A stretch of DNA of 64,000 nucleotides from JAWWBL01 sp033720975 (GTDB lineage: Bacteria > Actinomycetota > Acidimicrobiia > Spongiisociales > ZC4RG35): NCBI GenBank assembly GCA_033720975.1, contig JAWWBL010000001.1, forward strand, positions 22,804-86,803, written 5' to 3'. The first letter of the stretch is position 1, and each line of letters opens with the position of its first letter. The notes below the pieces were generated by a model, which worked only from the letters and a program-made list of their open reading frames with translations, was not told where the DNA came from and did not search any database. The translations under genes were made by a program, and so were the position numbers. Below are positions 34,829 to 43,186 of the stretch, piece by piece.

Positions 34829-35869
34829 ATGAGACTGTCCAAACTCACCGCGATCGGGATCTCGGCGCTGGCATTGGCCATAGCTGCCTGCTCAGCCGAA
34901 CAGGCTCCTGGCACCCTCACCCTGATCGCCCACGACTCTTTCGCCGACGGGGTGACCGAAGACACCTTCGCCGCATTCACAGAAGAGACCGGCATTCGAG
35001 TCGAGGTCCTGGCTGCCGGCGATGCCGGTTCGATGGTCAACCAAGCCGTGCTTTCAAAAGGAAATCCCCTTGCCGACGTCCTGTTCGGAGTCGACGACAC
35101 CTACCTATCTCGGGCTCTCGATGAGGAAATCTTCAGGGTGTACAGGTCCACTGAGGTCGACAAGGTTCATCCGGAGCTGGTCGACACCCAATATCGGGTC
35201 ACGCCGATCGACTACGGCGATGTCTGCATCAACTACGACACGGCATGGTTCGAGTCGACCTCGATCGCGGTTCCGGAGCGTCTGGAAAGTCTGCGTGCCG
35301 AGCTCTACGCGAGCCACCTGAGCGTGGAGCACCCTGCAACCTCCTCGCCCGGACTGGCCTTCATGTTTGCGACCATTGCCGAATTTGGAGAGGAGGGATG
35401 GCTGGATTTCTGGGCTGACCTGAGAGATGGCGGTGTTCGCGTGGCATCCGATTGGACTACTGCCTACTACACGGACTTCCTCACACATGGCGGCCCCTCC
35501 AGCATGGTGGTCTCCTACGCGTCCTCGCCGCCAGCCGAGGTGGTTTTCTCGGAGGAGCCGATCGACAGCCCTCCCACGGGTGTGATCGAGGCCGGGTGCT
35601 ACCGGCAGGTCGAATATGCCGGGATCCTGGCCGGGACCCAATATCCGGCGGCGGCTGGGAAGCTGATCGACTTCATGCTCTCGCTCGAGTTCCAGGAGCA
35701 GATTCCTCTCTCCTGGTTCGTGTTCCCCGCCAACCAGGACGCCCAGCTCCCATCGGTGTTCGCCGAACACGTCGTGATACCCGACGATCCGGCGCGCCTG
35801 TCGCCGGCCTACATCGCGGAGAACCGGGACCGCTGGATCGATGAATGGATACAGGTGATGGAAGGCTGA
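34829..35869 (+). CDS. thiB: Thiamine ABC transporter substrate-binding lipoprotein
   Basis: 346 residues. Lipoprotein signal with lipobox LAIAAC (Cys near residue 21), then a periplasmic-binding fold: LTLIAHDSFADG, FTEETGIRVEVLAAGDAGSM and DVLFGVDDTYLSRAL match the thiamine-binding TbpA/ThiB family. It would capture thiamine or TPP outside the membrane and deliver it to the permease. Assignment rests on the family motifs and on the TPP riboswitch directly upstream. AAGGAGGAG precedes the ATG. Confidence 0.93.
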   Translation: MRLSKLTAIGISALALAIAACSAEQAPGTLTLIAHDSFADGVTEDTFAAFTEETGIRVEVLAAGDAGSMVNQAVLSKGNPLADVLFGVDDTYLSRALDEEIFRVYRSTEVDKVHPELVDTQYRVTPIDYGDVCINYDTAWFESTSIAVPERLESLRAELYASHLSVEHPATSSPGLAFMFATIAEFGEEGWLDFWADLRDGGVRVASDWTTAYYTDFLTHGGPSSMVVSYASSPPAEVVFSEEPIDSPPTGVIEAGCYRQVEYAGILAGTQYPAAAGKLIDFMLSLEFQEQIPLSWFVFPANQDAQLPSVFAEHVVIPDDPARLSPAYIAENRDRWIDEWIQVMEG

Positions 35870-37419
35870 GACGCTCGATACGGTGGGGTTGGGTGGGGGT
35901 CGCCACCGTCCCCGCGCTCTTCGTCGGCTACTTCTTTGCCTACCCGGTCGTCCGGATCCTCGATGTGGGCCTCTCCGAACTGAGCATCGGGGCCTCCGGG
36001 CTGCAGGCACGGCTGCTCAGGGTGGGGTGGTTCACCCTTTGGCAGGCGTCGCTGTCCACCGTCCTGACCCTTCTGGCGGCGACCCCACTCACCTGGGCTG
36101 TGTCCTCATACGAGTTCAAGGGTCGTCGTCTCGCCACCGCTCTCGTAGCTGTCCCCTTCGTCCTCCCGACGGTGGTGGTCGGCACCGCGTTTCTGTCTCT
36201 CGGCTTCGTCCAATCGATCGGATCGATCCTCGCCGCCCACGTCTTTTTCAACGTGGCGGTCGTGGTGAGAACTGTCTCGTCAGTCTGGTCCAGGATCGAC
36301 CCTCGGCTCATCGAAGCTGGCCGAGTCCTCGGCGCCGGCCCCTGGCAGACCTTTCGCCTTGTGACGCTGCCCTTGCTGCGGCCGGCAATCGCCGCGGCGT
36401 CTTCGATCGTCTTCCTTTTCACATTTACGTCCTTTGGGGTAGTTCTGATCCTCGGTGGCTTCCGCTTCGCCACCTTGGAGGTCGAGATCTATCGGCAAGC
36501 CGTGAACCTCTTCGACCTTCCTCTGGCTGCTTCGCTGGCGATAGTCCAACTGATCGGGGTCACCACCGCCCTCTACGTCTACTCCCGCTATCAGGAGTCG
36601 AGATCGGCGTCATGGGAAGTTGCCGGTGCCCGCCTCCTCCCAAGGCCTCGGGGAGCAATGAGATGGCTTGTCGGATCGGTGGTGATCGCCAGTCTTACCG
36701 TGCTCATGGCCCCGTTGATCTCCCTCTTCTCTGACAGCCTGGGCCGAGGGTTCTACACGGGTCTGTTCGGGTCTGATGCGGTGGTCGGCAGCCCGATCGC
36801 GTCGGTCGGTAACAGTCTCCGATTCGCCGCCATCGCCACGCTCATTTCGACAATCGTTGGCCTGATGGCGGCTGCGGCGATATCCGCCCGCCGAGGAACC
36901 CTGTCCAAGTGGTTCGACATGCTCCTGATGCTTCCTCTGGGCACATCAGCGGTGACGATCGGTTTCGGATTCATTGTGGCACTCGATTGGCCTGTGGATC
37001 TGCGCGCATCGTTCTGGCTGATACCAATCGCGCACGCATTGGTCGCCGTCCCGTTCGTGGTGAGGACAACGCTTCCCACCCTGCGGTCGATCCGCCAAGA
37101 GATGCGGGACGCGGCGGCAGTACTGGGGGCTTCCCCATGGAGGGTGTGGCGGCAGATCGACCTGCCCATCGTGAGTCGAGCAGCCATGGTCGGCTCCGGG
37201 TTCGCATTTGTCGTCTCTCTCGGTGAGTTCGGAGCGACGTCGTTCGTCGCCCGTCCCAACATCCACACGGTGCCCACCATGATCTTCAGGCTGCTGGGAC
37301 GTCCCGGCGAGGTGTCCTTCGGGATGGCCATGGCTCTCTCGGTTCTCCTCGCTGCGATCACCGCTGGTGTCGTCATGTGGCTGGACCGAGCTCGCGTGGG
37401 AGAGTTGGGGAGGTTCTGA
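35845..37419 (+). CDS. thiP: Thiamine ABC transporter permease
   Basis: 524 residues with about twelve membrane helices, a fused pair of binding-protein-dependent permease domains. Each half has an EAA loop: EAGRVLGAGPWQTFRLVTLP near residue 155 and DAAAVLGASPWRVWRQIDLP near 430. The chosen ATG lies inside the end of thiB (25-bp overlap); a short N-terminal trim is possible. Its stop overlaps the thiQ start (TGATG). Confidence 0.92.
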   Translation: MDTGDGRLRRSIRWGWVGVATVPALFVGYFFAYPVVRILDVGLSELSIGASGLQARLLRVGWFTLWQASLSTVLTLLAATPLTWAVSSYEFKGRRLATALVAVPFVLPTVVVGTAFLSLGFVQSIGSILAAHVFFNVAVVVRTVSSVWSRIDPRLIEAGRVLGAGPWQTFRLVTLPLLRPAIAAASSIVFLFTFTSFGVVLILGGFRFATLEVEIYRQAVNLFDLPLAASLAIVQLIGVTTALYVYSRYQESRSASWEVAGARLLPRPRGAMRWLVGSVVIASLTVLMAPLISLFSDSLGRGFYTGLFGSDAVVGSPIASVGNSLRFAAIATLISTIVGLMAAAAISARRGTLSKWFDMLLMLPLGTSAVTIGFGFIVALDWPVDLRASFWLIPIAHALVAVPFVVRTTLPTLRSIRQEMRDAAAVLGASPWRVWRQIDLPIVSRAAMVGSGFAFVVSLGEFGATSFVARPNIHTVPTMIFRLLGRPGEVSFGMAMALSVLLAAITAGVVMWLDRARVGELGRF

Positions 37420-38114
37420 TGCTCGAAATCGACCAGATCGACGTCTCCATCGAGGACACACCAATACTCCGTCAGGCCGACCTGACGGTCGGGAACGGTG
37501 AGGTCGTGGGACTACTGGGACCATCTGGATCGGGGAAGTCGACACTGCTGAGGGCGGTGGCGGGTCTCGTCGACGTGGCGTCGGGTGACATCCGCTGGGA
37601 TGGCGCATCGCTCCTCGATGTGCCTACCCACCGTCGTGGGCTCGGACTCATGTTCCAGGGGTACGCACTTTTCCCTCATCTGGATGTGGCACAAAACGTG
37701 GGGTTCGGGCTGCGCATGCAACGGAACGCGACTCCCGGCCCCCTGATATCCGAGGCTCTCGAGATGGTCGGGCTGGCGGGCTACGAGAATCGAGAGGTCG
37801 ACTCGCTCTCGGGCGGGGAGAAACAGCGCGTGGCCCTCGCCCGGACTCTCGCCCCGCAGCCCCGATTCGTGATGCTCGACGAGCCCCTCGGAGCCCTGGA
37901 CCGAAACCTGCGGAGGATGCTGATGACCGAGATGAGGGAGATACTCACCGAGCGAGAGGTCACCGGGATCGTCGTCACCCATGATCGGGACGAGGCGGTT
38001 GCCATGGCCGACCGTTTAGCCCTCATGAGGGAAGGGACCATTGTTCAGACCGGCACTCTGTCAGAGATCCTGGACCGTCCGGCGAACGACTGGGTCCGCG
38101 CCTTCGTCTCCTGA
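37419..38114 (+). CDS. thiQ: Thiamine ABC transporter ATP-binding protein
   Basis: 231 residues from the ATG that overlaps the thiP stop (TGATG); the longer frame from 37377 lies in thiP. Walker A GPSGSGKST, Q loop FQGYALFPHLD, signature LSGGEKQR, Walker B FVMLDEP and switch His in VVTHDRDEA are all present. It powers thiamine import with ThiB and ThiP under the riboswitch. Confidence 0.94.
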   Translation: MLEIDQIDVSIEDTPILRQADLTVGNGEVVGLLGPSGSGKSTLLRAVAGLVDVASGDIRWDGASLLDVPTHRRGLGLMFQGYALFPHLDVAQNVGFGLRMQRNATPGPLISEALEMVGLAGYENREVDSLSGGEKQRVALARTLAPQPRFVMLDEPLGALDRNLRRMLMTEMREILTEREVTGIVVTHDRDEAVAMADRLALMREGTIVQTGTLSEILDRPANDWVRAFVS

Positions 38115-38116
38115 TC

Positions 38117-38166
38117 GCAAACCTCAGGTAGGTAGCGCCCTATACGGGCGCTACCGGTCTCAAGAA
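38117..38166. repeat. Dispersed 50-bp palindromic repeat, copy 2
   Basis: Near-identical to the copy at 9167-9216. Here the central stem is perfect for ten bases: GGTAGCGCCC, loop TATAC, GGGCGCTACC. It begins two bases after the thiQ stop. A second, unrelated hairpin follows 5 bp later. Confidence 0.85.
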
Positions 38167-38170
38167 TGCC

Positions 38171-38201
38171 GAGATGGCCCCCGAAATTCGGGGGCCATCT
38201 C
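38171..38201. terminator. Strong perfect hairpin between thiQ and a convergent gene
   Basis: A 14-base perfect stem (GAGATGGCCCCCGA and its complement) with a three-base loop AAT. It lies between convergent genes and has no T-run; its stability suggests a bidirectional terminator. Confidence 0.7.
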
Positions 38202-38241
38202 CACCTGGGCGGTGCGGGGAGGAGGAAGTGAGAGGGACCGC

Positions 38242-38865
38242 CTAGGAATCCATCGACTCCTTGTACTGCTGGAAGAGCTCACGCAACTCGGGTGGGGTGA
38301 TCAGGCCATCATCGAGAGCATCGCCGATGTCCATCTGCTTCAACGGATGTTCATCTGGGATGGCGTCGTACTCGTCCTGGTCGATTCCCCCGTCGTCCAT
38401 CAGCATTCCGAACCTGGCCCCGTGCCGAAAAGCGTTTCGCCGAGGATGTTGCCGCTCTGCCCTCACCTCTTCGAGTGTGAGGACGCCGTCTTCCCATGCT
38501 TCCTCGAAGCGCTCGGAGAGCAACCAATTGCCCTCGGGGAGTATCTCGGCTTCCTCCAAGGTCATCTCGCCGTCCTCGAAAGCCTCCTCGATGGCCGCCC
38601 GGAGCGCTTCTCGCTCGGCCTTGGCTTCGGCGATGGCCTCCTCAACTGCGGCCAGCACCGTGTCGGCGTCTTCCTGGTTGATCTCGCCCTCGCTCACCAG
38701 ATCGGCGAGGACCCCGCTTAGAAAGGCCAGTCCTCGACCGGCGTGGCTGACCTCATCTGTCTCCTGGGCAATAGCCGCACTCGGCGACGAGATCAAAGCG
38801 GTGGCGAATCCCGCTCCAACGAGAATCGCGCCCGCTGCCAGGGAAGCGATGATCTTGTTTCGCAT
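38242..38865 (-). CDS. Secreted acidic protein with five EF-hand-like short repeats
   Basis: 207 residues. The start is the ATG with AAGGAG eight bases upstream; the frame is open a little further. Residues 1-33 are a Sec signal peptide ending AAIAQETDE. The mature part is acidic and helical and repeats a motif of form acidic-G-x-hydrophobic-T/N/D-x-E/D-E five times: SEGEINQEDA, EDGEMTLEEA, EDGVLTLEEV, DDGGIDQDEY and DDGLITPPEL. These resemble single halves of EF hands, and calcium or metal binding is possible but unproven. Function unknown. It ends facing thiQ with a strong hairpin between. Confidence 0.85.
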   Translation of the reverse strand: MRNKIIASLAAGAILVGAGFATALISSPSAAIAQETDEVSHAGRGLAFLSGVLADLVSEGEINQEDADTVLAAVEEAIAEAKAEREALRAAIEEAFEDGEMTLEEAEILPEGNWLLSERFEEAWEDGVLTLEEVRAERQHPRRNAFRHGARFGMLMDDGGIDQDEYDAIPDEHPLKQMDIGDALDDGLITPPELRELFQQYKESMDS

Positions 38866-38996
38866 TTTCGAACTCCTTGGTCTTGTTGTCATGACCAATG
38901 TCGCCCTGGCTTGTTAAGAGGCGGTGAGGCAGAAGTTCGGGGTTGGGGCACTTTCTCGGGCTGGTCCGACTAGGCGTGGCACGGAGAATCGGAGAA

Positions 38997-39422
38997 TCAG
39001 GGGCGGAGCTGGTCGATCCGCGCCGCGAACTCGGGCGGGATTCGACGCGGCTTGCCGTCCAGATCAGTGAACGCTGCCGAGATGGTCAACTGGGCGACCC
39101 GCTCGTCTCCTCTGAGCATCAGCTGCTTCCAGGTCGACTTGACGCGGCCCGCCTCGTGAACCCAGGTGTGAATGGTCAGCTCCTCTCCGTACCGTGCAGC
39201 AGCCAGGAACCGAGCATTGGCCTCGACCACGACGAACTGCCATCCCCGCTCCTTGAGGACGTCCAACCCCCAACCCATGTCCGCCAAATACTCGATACGG
39301 GCCGTCTCGAAGTAGGAGAAGTAGTTGGTGTGGTTCACATGGTCGTAAGGGTCCAGCTCGTAGAACCGGACCTTGAGCCGGGTCGTGTGGACGTCCCGAT
39401 CAGTGGGCAGCTCGAGGGTCAG
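38997..39422 (-). CDS. Acyl-CoA thioesterase, 4HBT (YbgC/FadM-like) family
   Basis: 141 residues from the chosen start. The hot-dog motif VRFYELDPYDHVNHTNYFSYFETAR near residue 18 holds the catalytic Asp of the 4HBT family. The first ATG/GTG/TTG in frame is GTG at 39338, but that falls inside this motif and would delete the active site. A stop codon lies 3 codons upstream of a CTG at 39422, which is preceded by GAGGAG and six bases; CTG is therefore the best start. It hydrolyses an acyl-CoA in the cytoplasm. Divergent from the alcohol dehydrogenase with 54 bp between. Confidence 0.88.
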   Translation of the reverse strand: MTLELPTDRDVHTTRLKVRFYELDPYDHVNHTNYFSYFETARIEYLADMGWGLDVLKERGWQFVVVEANARFLAAARYGEELTIHTWVHEAGRVKSTWKQLMLRGDERVAQLTISAAFTDLDGKPRRIPPEFAARIDQLRP

Positions 39423-39476
39423 GCTTCACTCCTCAGGTGGAAGGCCGGTGAGGCTACCCCAGCTACTCTCGCCGAT

Positions 39477-40487
39477 ATGAAGGCGTGGCAGCTGACCGAC
39501 ACCAACGGCATCGACTCCTACGTGCTCAATGACGTGCCCGAGCCCGAACCCGGGCCGGGGGAGGTGAGGGTTGACATCAAGACCGCTGGGCTCAACCACC
39601 TCGACATCTGGGTGTCGATGGGTCTCCCCGCACCCGAGCACCTTCCACACACCACGGGGGCTGACGCCGCGGGGACCATCGACGCCATTGGCGAGGGTGT
39701 CGACGGATTCGAGATCGGCGACGAGGTGATAGTCGATCCCTCTCTGTCGTGCGGACGCTGCGAATTCTGTCTCAATGACGACATCGTCTACTGCGAGGAC
39801 TTCGGGATTCTCGGTGAGCACGCCCCGGGAACCTTCACAGAGAAGATCGTGATCCCCACGATCAACGCTGTCAGGAAACCGAAGAGGGTCGAATGGGAGG
39901 AAGCCGGAAGCTTTGGGCTGGCCAATGTCACCGCTCTGCGGAAGCTCGAGAAGGCAAGGCTGAGCAGAGGCGAGGTGGTGCTCGTGGTTGGGATCGGTGG
40001 AGGAGTCGCCACCGCCTCGATGCAACTGGCGATGGCGTTCGGAGCCAAGGTCTACGTCACCTCCCGATCCCAGAAGAAGATCGACTGGGCCGTTGAGAAC
40101 GGCGCGGCGGGCGGATTCGACTCGGCCGGCGAGTTCGGCAAAGAGATGGCTGCTCTGGGTGGAGCGGACCTCATCATGGAGAACGTCGGGCCAGCCACCC
40201 TCAAGCAGTCGATGCGGGCTGCCAAGAAGGGGGGACGCATCGCCATCTCAGGTGGGACCAGCGGATCGAGATTCGAGCTCACCATCCCGATCCTGTTCTT
40301 CCGCCAACTGGAGCTCGTGGGATCGTCCATGGGCAACCATGCCCAGTTCGCCAGGGCCCTCAACTGGATCAGGCTTGGCAAGGCCAAGGCAATAGTCGAC
40401 CGCGTGTTCCCCTTCGACCAGCTACCCGAGGCGCTTCGTTATCTGGACTCGGGCGAGCAGATCGGAAAGGTCGTCCTAGCCCGCTAG
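39477..40487 (+). CDS. Zinc-binding alcohol dehydrogenase/quinone reductase (MDR) family
   Basis: 336 residues from MKAWQLTDTNG; the frame is open to 38943 but upstream codons overlap the thioesterase. GADAAGTIDAIGEGVDGFEIGDEV is the family core, CGRCEFCLNDDIVYC gives the four structural-zinc Cys, and VVGIGGGVATASMQLA is the NAD(P) site. The catalytic-zinc positions are partly replaced (LNHLDIWV has no Cys), so this may be a quinone oxidoreductase-type MDR rather than a true alcohol dehydrogenase. Convergent, 4-bp overlap, with the cyclase gene. Confidence 0.88.
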   Translation: MKAWQLTDTNGIDSYVLNDVPEPEPGPGEVRVDIKTAGLNHLDIWVSMGLPAPEHLPHTTGADAAGTIDAIGEGVDGFEIGDEVIVDPSLSCGRCEFCLNDDIVYCEDFGILGEHAPGTFTEKIVIPTINAVRKPKRVEWEEAGSFGLANVTALRKLEKARLSRGEVVLVVGIGGGVATASMQLAMAFGAKVYVTSRSQKKIDWAVENGAAGGFDSAGEFGKEMAALGGADLIMENVGPATLKQSMRAAKKGGRIAISGGTSGSRFELTIPILFFRQLELVGSSMGNHAQFARALNWIRLGKAKAIVDRVFPFDQLPEALRYLDSGEQIGKVVLAR

Positions 40488-41830
40488 TTCAGAGAAGGCG
40501 CCTCGACCGAGTACAGCTGCCACTCCCCGTCGAAGCCTTTCAAATGGTGGGATCCTCGATCGGCAAAGACGATGTCAGATCCCACGACCAGGTCACGAAC
40601 CGTCCTAGAGACCATGATCTGGCCCGGTGCGGCCGCCGACATCACTCTCGACGCCAGGTGCACCGCCACACCTCCGACGTCGTCGCCCCGCACCTCAACC
40701 TCGCCCGCGTGGATACCGGTCCGAAGCGTGACATCGACCCTGGCTATCTCCCGGCTCAAGCTCTCAGCACAGCGGATCGCTCGTCCGGGGCCGTCGAAAA
40801 TCGCCAACGCTCCGTCGCCGGTGCTCTTGACCAATTCGCCGCTGTTGATCTCCACGATTCGTCGCGTGGTCGAGTCGTGCACATCGAGAAGGGCGCGCCA
40901 CTCGCGGTCACCCAGTTGCCCGGCACGGCGGGTTGAGTCGACGATGTCGGTGAACATGACCGTCGCCAAACGCCGGTCGGTCACGCCTGGTGACGCTTCG
41001 GACCCCACGACGAACTTCTCGATGATCGAGAGGACTTCGTCCGGGTGTTCCCAGTACGGAGTGGCGTCCGTGCCTTCGAGCTCGACGAATTCGGCGCCTT
41101 CGATGCGCTCGGCGACGTATCTGCCGAGCTCAATGGGGATCGCAGGATTGTCCTTGACATGGGTGACCAACGTCGGCACCTGGATCGCGGGTAGCAGCGC
41201 GCGTGCATCGGAACTGAAGTTCTGCTGCATGTAGGCTCGCGCTGCGGCTGGGCTAGCCACCGAGCGCTGGACCTTCGCCATCCAGTTCATGAACGCACGG
41301 TCGCCTACCTTGCTCGGTATCCAGAGGCTGGCGCCATCAGGTGTGCCCCATGCGTCACCGATCCTCCGGCTCAATTCCTCGACAGCGTCGGCGGGATACC
41401 CAATTGGGTAATCGTCAGTCGCGGAGAGGCGGGCATAGGTGCAATGGAGAACCAGGGAGTGCACTCGTTCTGGGTGATTGGCCGCAAAAAGCAGTGTGGT
41501 GGGTCCTCCATCGCCGCCACCCAAGAGGGTCGCGTTCTCGCTCCCAACGGCGTCCATCACGCATTCAAGCTCCTCGACAAATGACTCCCATGGGGGAAGG
41601 GCGTCGAGTGGGACTGGATCAGAAGCCCCCGAGCCTCGTCTGTCGAAAACGATCGTCCGGCCCAACCGAGACGCCTTCTGATAGAAGAGCCGGATTCCGG
41701 GGTCCTCCCACTCGATGTCGATGGAGCCCCAAAAACCTGCATTTACGACCAGGTCGGGCGGGCCCTCCCCCATCGTCATGTAATAGATGGCCTGATCGCC
41801 GAGGCGGGCGTAACCGGTTAGCGGCTCCAT
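40484..41830 (-). CDS. Alpha/beta-hydrolase-like domain fused to class III adenylate cyclase
   Basis: 448 residues. Residues 1-265 have the alpha/beta hydrolase fold (VFDRRGSGASDP, ERVHSLVLHC). The nucleophile elbow reads LGGGDGGPT, with Asp where GxSxG needs Ser, and the catalytic-His region reads EGTDATPYW, with Ala at the expected His. Residues 280-445 are a class III cyclase: metal Asp in MFTDIVDSTRRA and KSTGDGALAIF, followed by TGIHAGEVEVRG. The first domain is therefore probably a ligand sensor that controls cAMP synthesis. Related actinobacterial proteins share the architecture with an intact Ser. Confidence 0.88.
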   Translation of the reverse strand: MEPLTGYARLGDQAIYYMTMGEGPPDLVVNAGFWGSIDIEWEDPGIRLFYQKASRLGRTIVFDRRGSGASDPVPLDALPPWESFVEELECVMDAVGSENATLLGGGDGGPTTLLFAANHPERVHSLVLHCTYARLSATDDYPIGYPADAVEELSRRIGDAWGTPDGASLWIPSKVGDRAFMNWMAKVQRSVASPAAARAYMQQNFSSDARALLPAIQVPTLVTHVKDNPAIPIELGRYVAERIEGAEFVELEGTDATPYWEHPDEVLSIIEKFVVGSEASPGVTDRRLATVMFTDIVDSTRRAGQLGDREWRALLDVHDSTTRRIVEINSGELVKSTGDGALAIFDGPGRAIRCAESLSREIARVDVTLRTGIHAGEVEVRGDDVGGVAVHLASRVMSAAAPGQIMVSRTVRDLVVGSDIVFADRGSHHLKGFDGEWQLYSVEAPSLN

Positions 41831-41856
41831 GCGGAAAACCCTATCCCCGCTCCCTT

Positions 41857-42168
41857 ATGGTTGCTCGTGTGGATCACGAGTTCAGCGCCGAACTATGGGA
41901 GTACGAGGGAGAGGCGCCGTGGGTCTTTGTCACTCTCCCGGCCGACCTCGCTGACGAGATCGAAGACCAAGCCCCTCGAGGTGGCTTCGGATCTGTGAAA
42001 GTCGAGGTCAACTGTGGCCAGAGCCTTTGGAGCACCTCTCTGTTTCCGGACAAGAAGTCGGCCTCGTTCGTACTTCCGGTGAAGAAGGAGATCCGGATTG
42101 CTGAAGGGCTGAGTCCCGGGGACCAGGCCAGATTCAAGATCTCGGTGGTCCGGCGGGCGAGCCCCTGA
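41857..42168 (+). CDS. DUF1905 domain protein
   Basis: 103 residues. FSAELWEYEGEAPWVFVTLPADLADEI followed by GFGSVKVEVNCGQSLWSTSLFP and VLPVKKEIRIAEGLSPGD is the DUF1905 fold, a small beta-barrel of unknown role often fused to YdeI-type domains but here alone. Its ATG is 26 bp from the divergent cyclase start. A GC-rich hairpin follows the stop. Confidence 0.87.
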   Translation: MVARVDHEFSAELWEYEGEAPWVFVTLPADLADEIEDQAPRGGFGSVKVEVNCGQSLWSTSLFPDKKSASFVLPVKKEIRIAEGLSPGDQARFKISVVRRASP

Positions 42169-42176
42169 AACGCGAA

Positions 42177-42204
42177 CGGCGCCGCACCCCTCCGGGCGGC
42201 GCCG
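42177..42204 (+). terminator. GC-rich hairpin after DUF1905 gene
   Basis: A nine-base perfect stem CGGCGCCGC/GCGGCGCCG with a ten-base loop begins 9 bp after the stop. Weak T content follows (TCAGATACC), so termination strength is uncertain. Confidence 0.55.
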
Positions 42205-42326
42205 CTCAGATACCTGTCGGCTTTCAATGATCCGATATTGGCCCACCGGAACACCGACGGTTCTCGATGAAGATCGGCGGCGCGCCGACAGTGTCTAGAG
42301 GATCAATCGGCGATCGCCCGAACGGA

Positions 42327-42833
42327 CTAGTTCGAAGATCGTGATCTGTCTTCAGCCAAGATCTCCTCGATCTGGCCCAGCGCGCTGGTGATGCCCTCTT
42401 CCATTCCCATCTCGAGCACTTTCTCCATCGCCGCAGAGTTCTCGTATCGCGTCGTGATCGTCATGCGAGTGCGGCCGTCGCCCTGGTCCTCGATTGCAAC
42501 CGTTGACCTCGATATTGGGAGATCGACGTTCTCGGAACCGTCCTGGTTTGCGAAGTAATCCTCGAACTCGAGCAGATTCGGAGCCTCGACGCCCAACACG
42601 CGCCAACCCCCATGGAACTTCTCCCCTTCTGGGGATGTCATGTAATAGCTGACAACTCCGCCTGCGGTGAGGTCGTGATGTACCACTGTCGCCGGGTGGG
42701 AAGGCGGCCCCCACCACCTCTCGAGCTGACGGGGATCGGACCAAAGTCGCCAAATCCGTTCTGTGGGGGCCTCGTACACGGCCGCAACAGTGAAGGTCGC
42801 GGAATCTCTGTCGGTTGTGACCGTCGGGGTCAT
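42327..42833 (-). CDS. SRPBCC (AHSA1-like) domain protein
   Basis: 168 residues. VAAVYEAPTERIWRLWSDPRQLERWWGPP is the AHSA1/START-like opening and GGWRVLGVEAPNLLEFEDYF the central strands. These small helix-grip proteins bind hydrophobic ligands. The ATG overlaps the ArsR stop by 4 bp (ATGA), the typical ArsR-SRPBCC operon, so it is controlled by the operator at 43174-43199. Confidence 0.93.
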   Translation of the reverse strand: MTPTVTTDRDSATFTVAAVYEAPTERIWRLWSDPRQLERWWGPPSHPATVVHHDLTAGGVVSYYMTSPEGEKFHGGWRVLGVEAPNLLEFEDYFANQDGSENVDLPISRSTVAIEDQGDGRTRMTITTRYENSAAMEKVLEMGMEEGITSALGQIEEILAEDRSRSSN

Positions 42834-43186
42834 CTCGTTTCTCCTTCGGTGAGTTGAGCAGCGAGGACTTCGCCAAAGAGGTTGATTCGATCTCGCCAGA
42901 GTTGCTCGATCTCGTCGAGGACCTCTCGTGCCGTGTCCAGGGCTCGGGGTTGGGGTCTGACCAGCTGTTCTCTGCCGCTCCGATGCTTACGAACCAAACC
43001 CGCTGACTCGAGCACCGATACATGCTTCTGCACTGCAGTGACGCTCATGTCGTAGTTACGGGCCAGGGCCGAGACCGAGAGGTCGCCGATCGCGGCCCGC
43101 ACGACGATGTCCCTTCTGGTGGCATCGGCGAGGGCACGGAACAGACGATCCACCTCGTCGCTACTCAGAGCAGTATCTACAACCAT
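42830..43186 (-). CDS. ArsR family transcriptional regulator
   Basis: 118 residues from the ATG at 43186; a GTG at 43204 would add six residues but lies in the promoter. The winged helix is visible in LFRALADATRRDIVVRAAIG, LSVSALARNYDMSVTAVQKH and VSVLESAGLVRKHRSGRE. No metal-binding Cys pair is seen, so it is not a metal sensor of the classic sort. It belongs to the group paired with SRPBCC proteins. The start codon is in the middle of a perfect operator palindrome, so it is autoregulated and probably leaderless. Confidence 0.92.
   Translation of the reverse strand: MVVDTALSSDEVDRLFRALADATRRDIVVRAAIGDLSVSALARNYDMSVTAVQKHVSVLESAGLVRKHRSGREQLVRPQPRALDTAREVLDEIEQLWRDRINLFGEVLAAQLTEGETR

Noticed and set aside
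38943..39476. 5' extension of the alcohol dehydrogenase frame to 38943
   Set aside because: The extra 178 codons run antisense through the thioesterase and lack family similarity; MKAWQLTDTNG is the normal MDR start.
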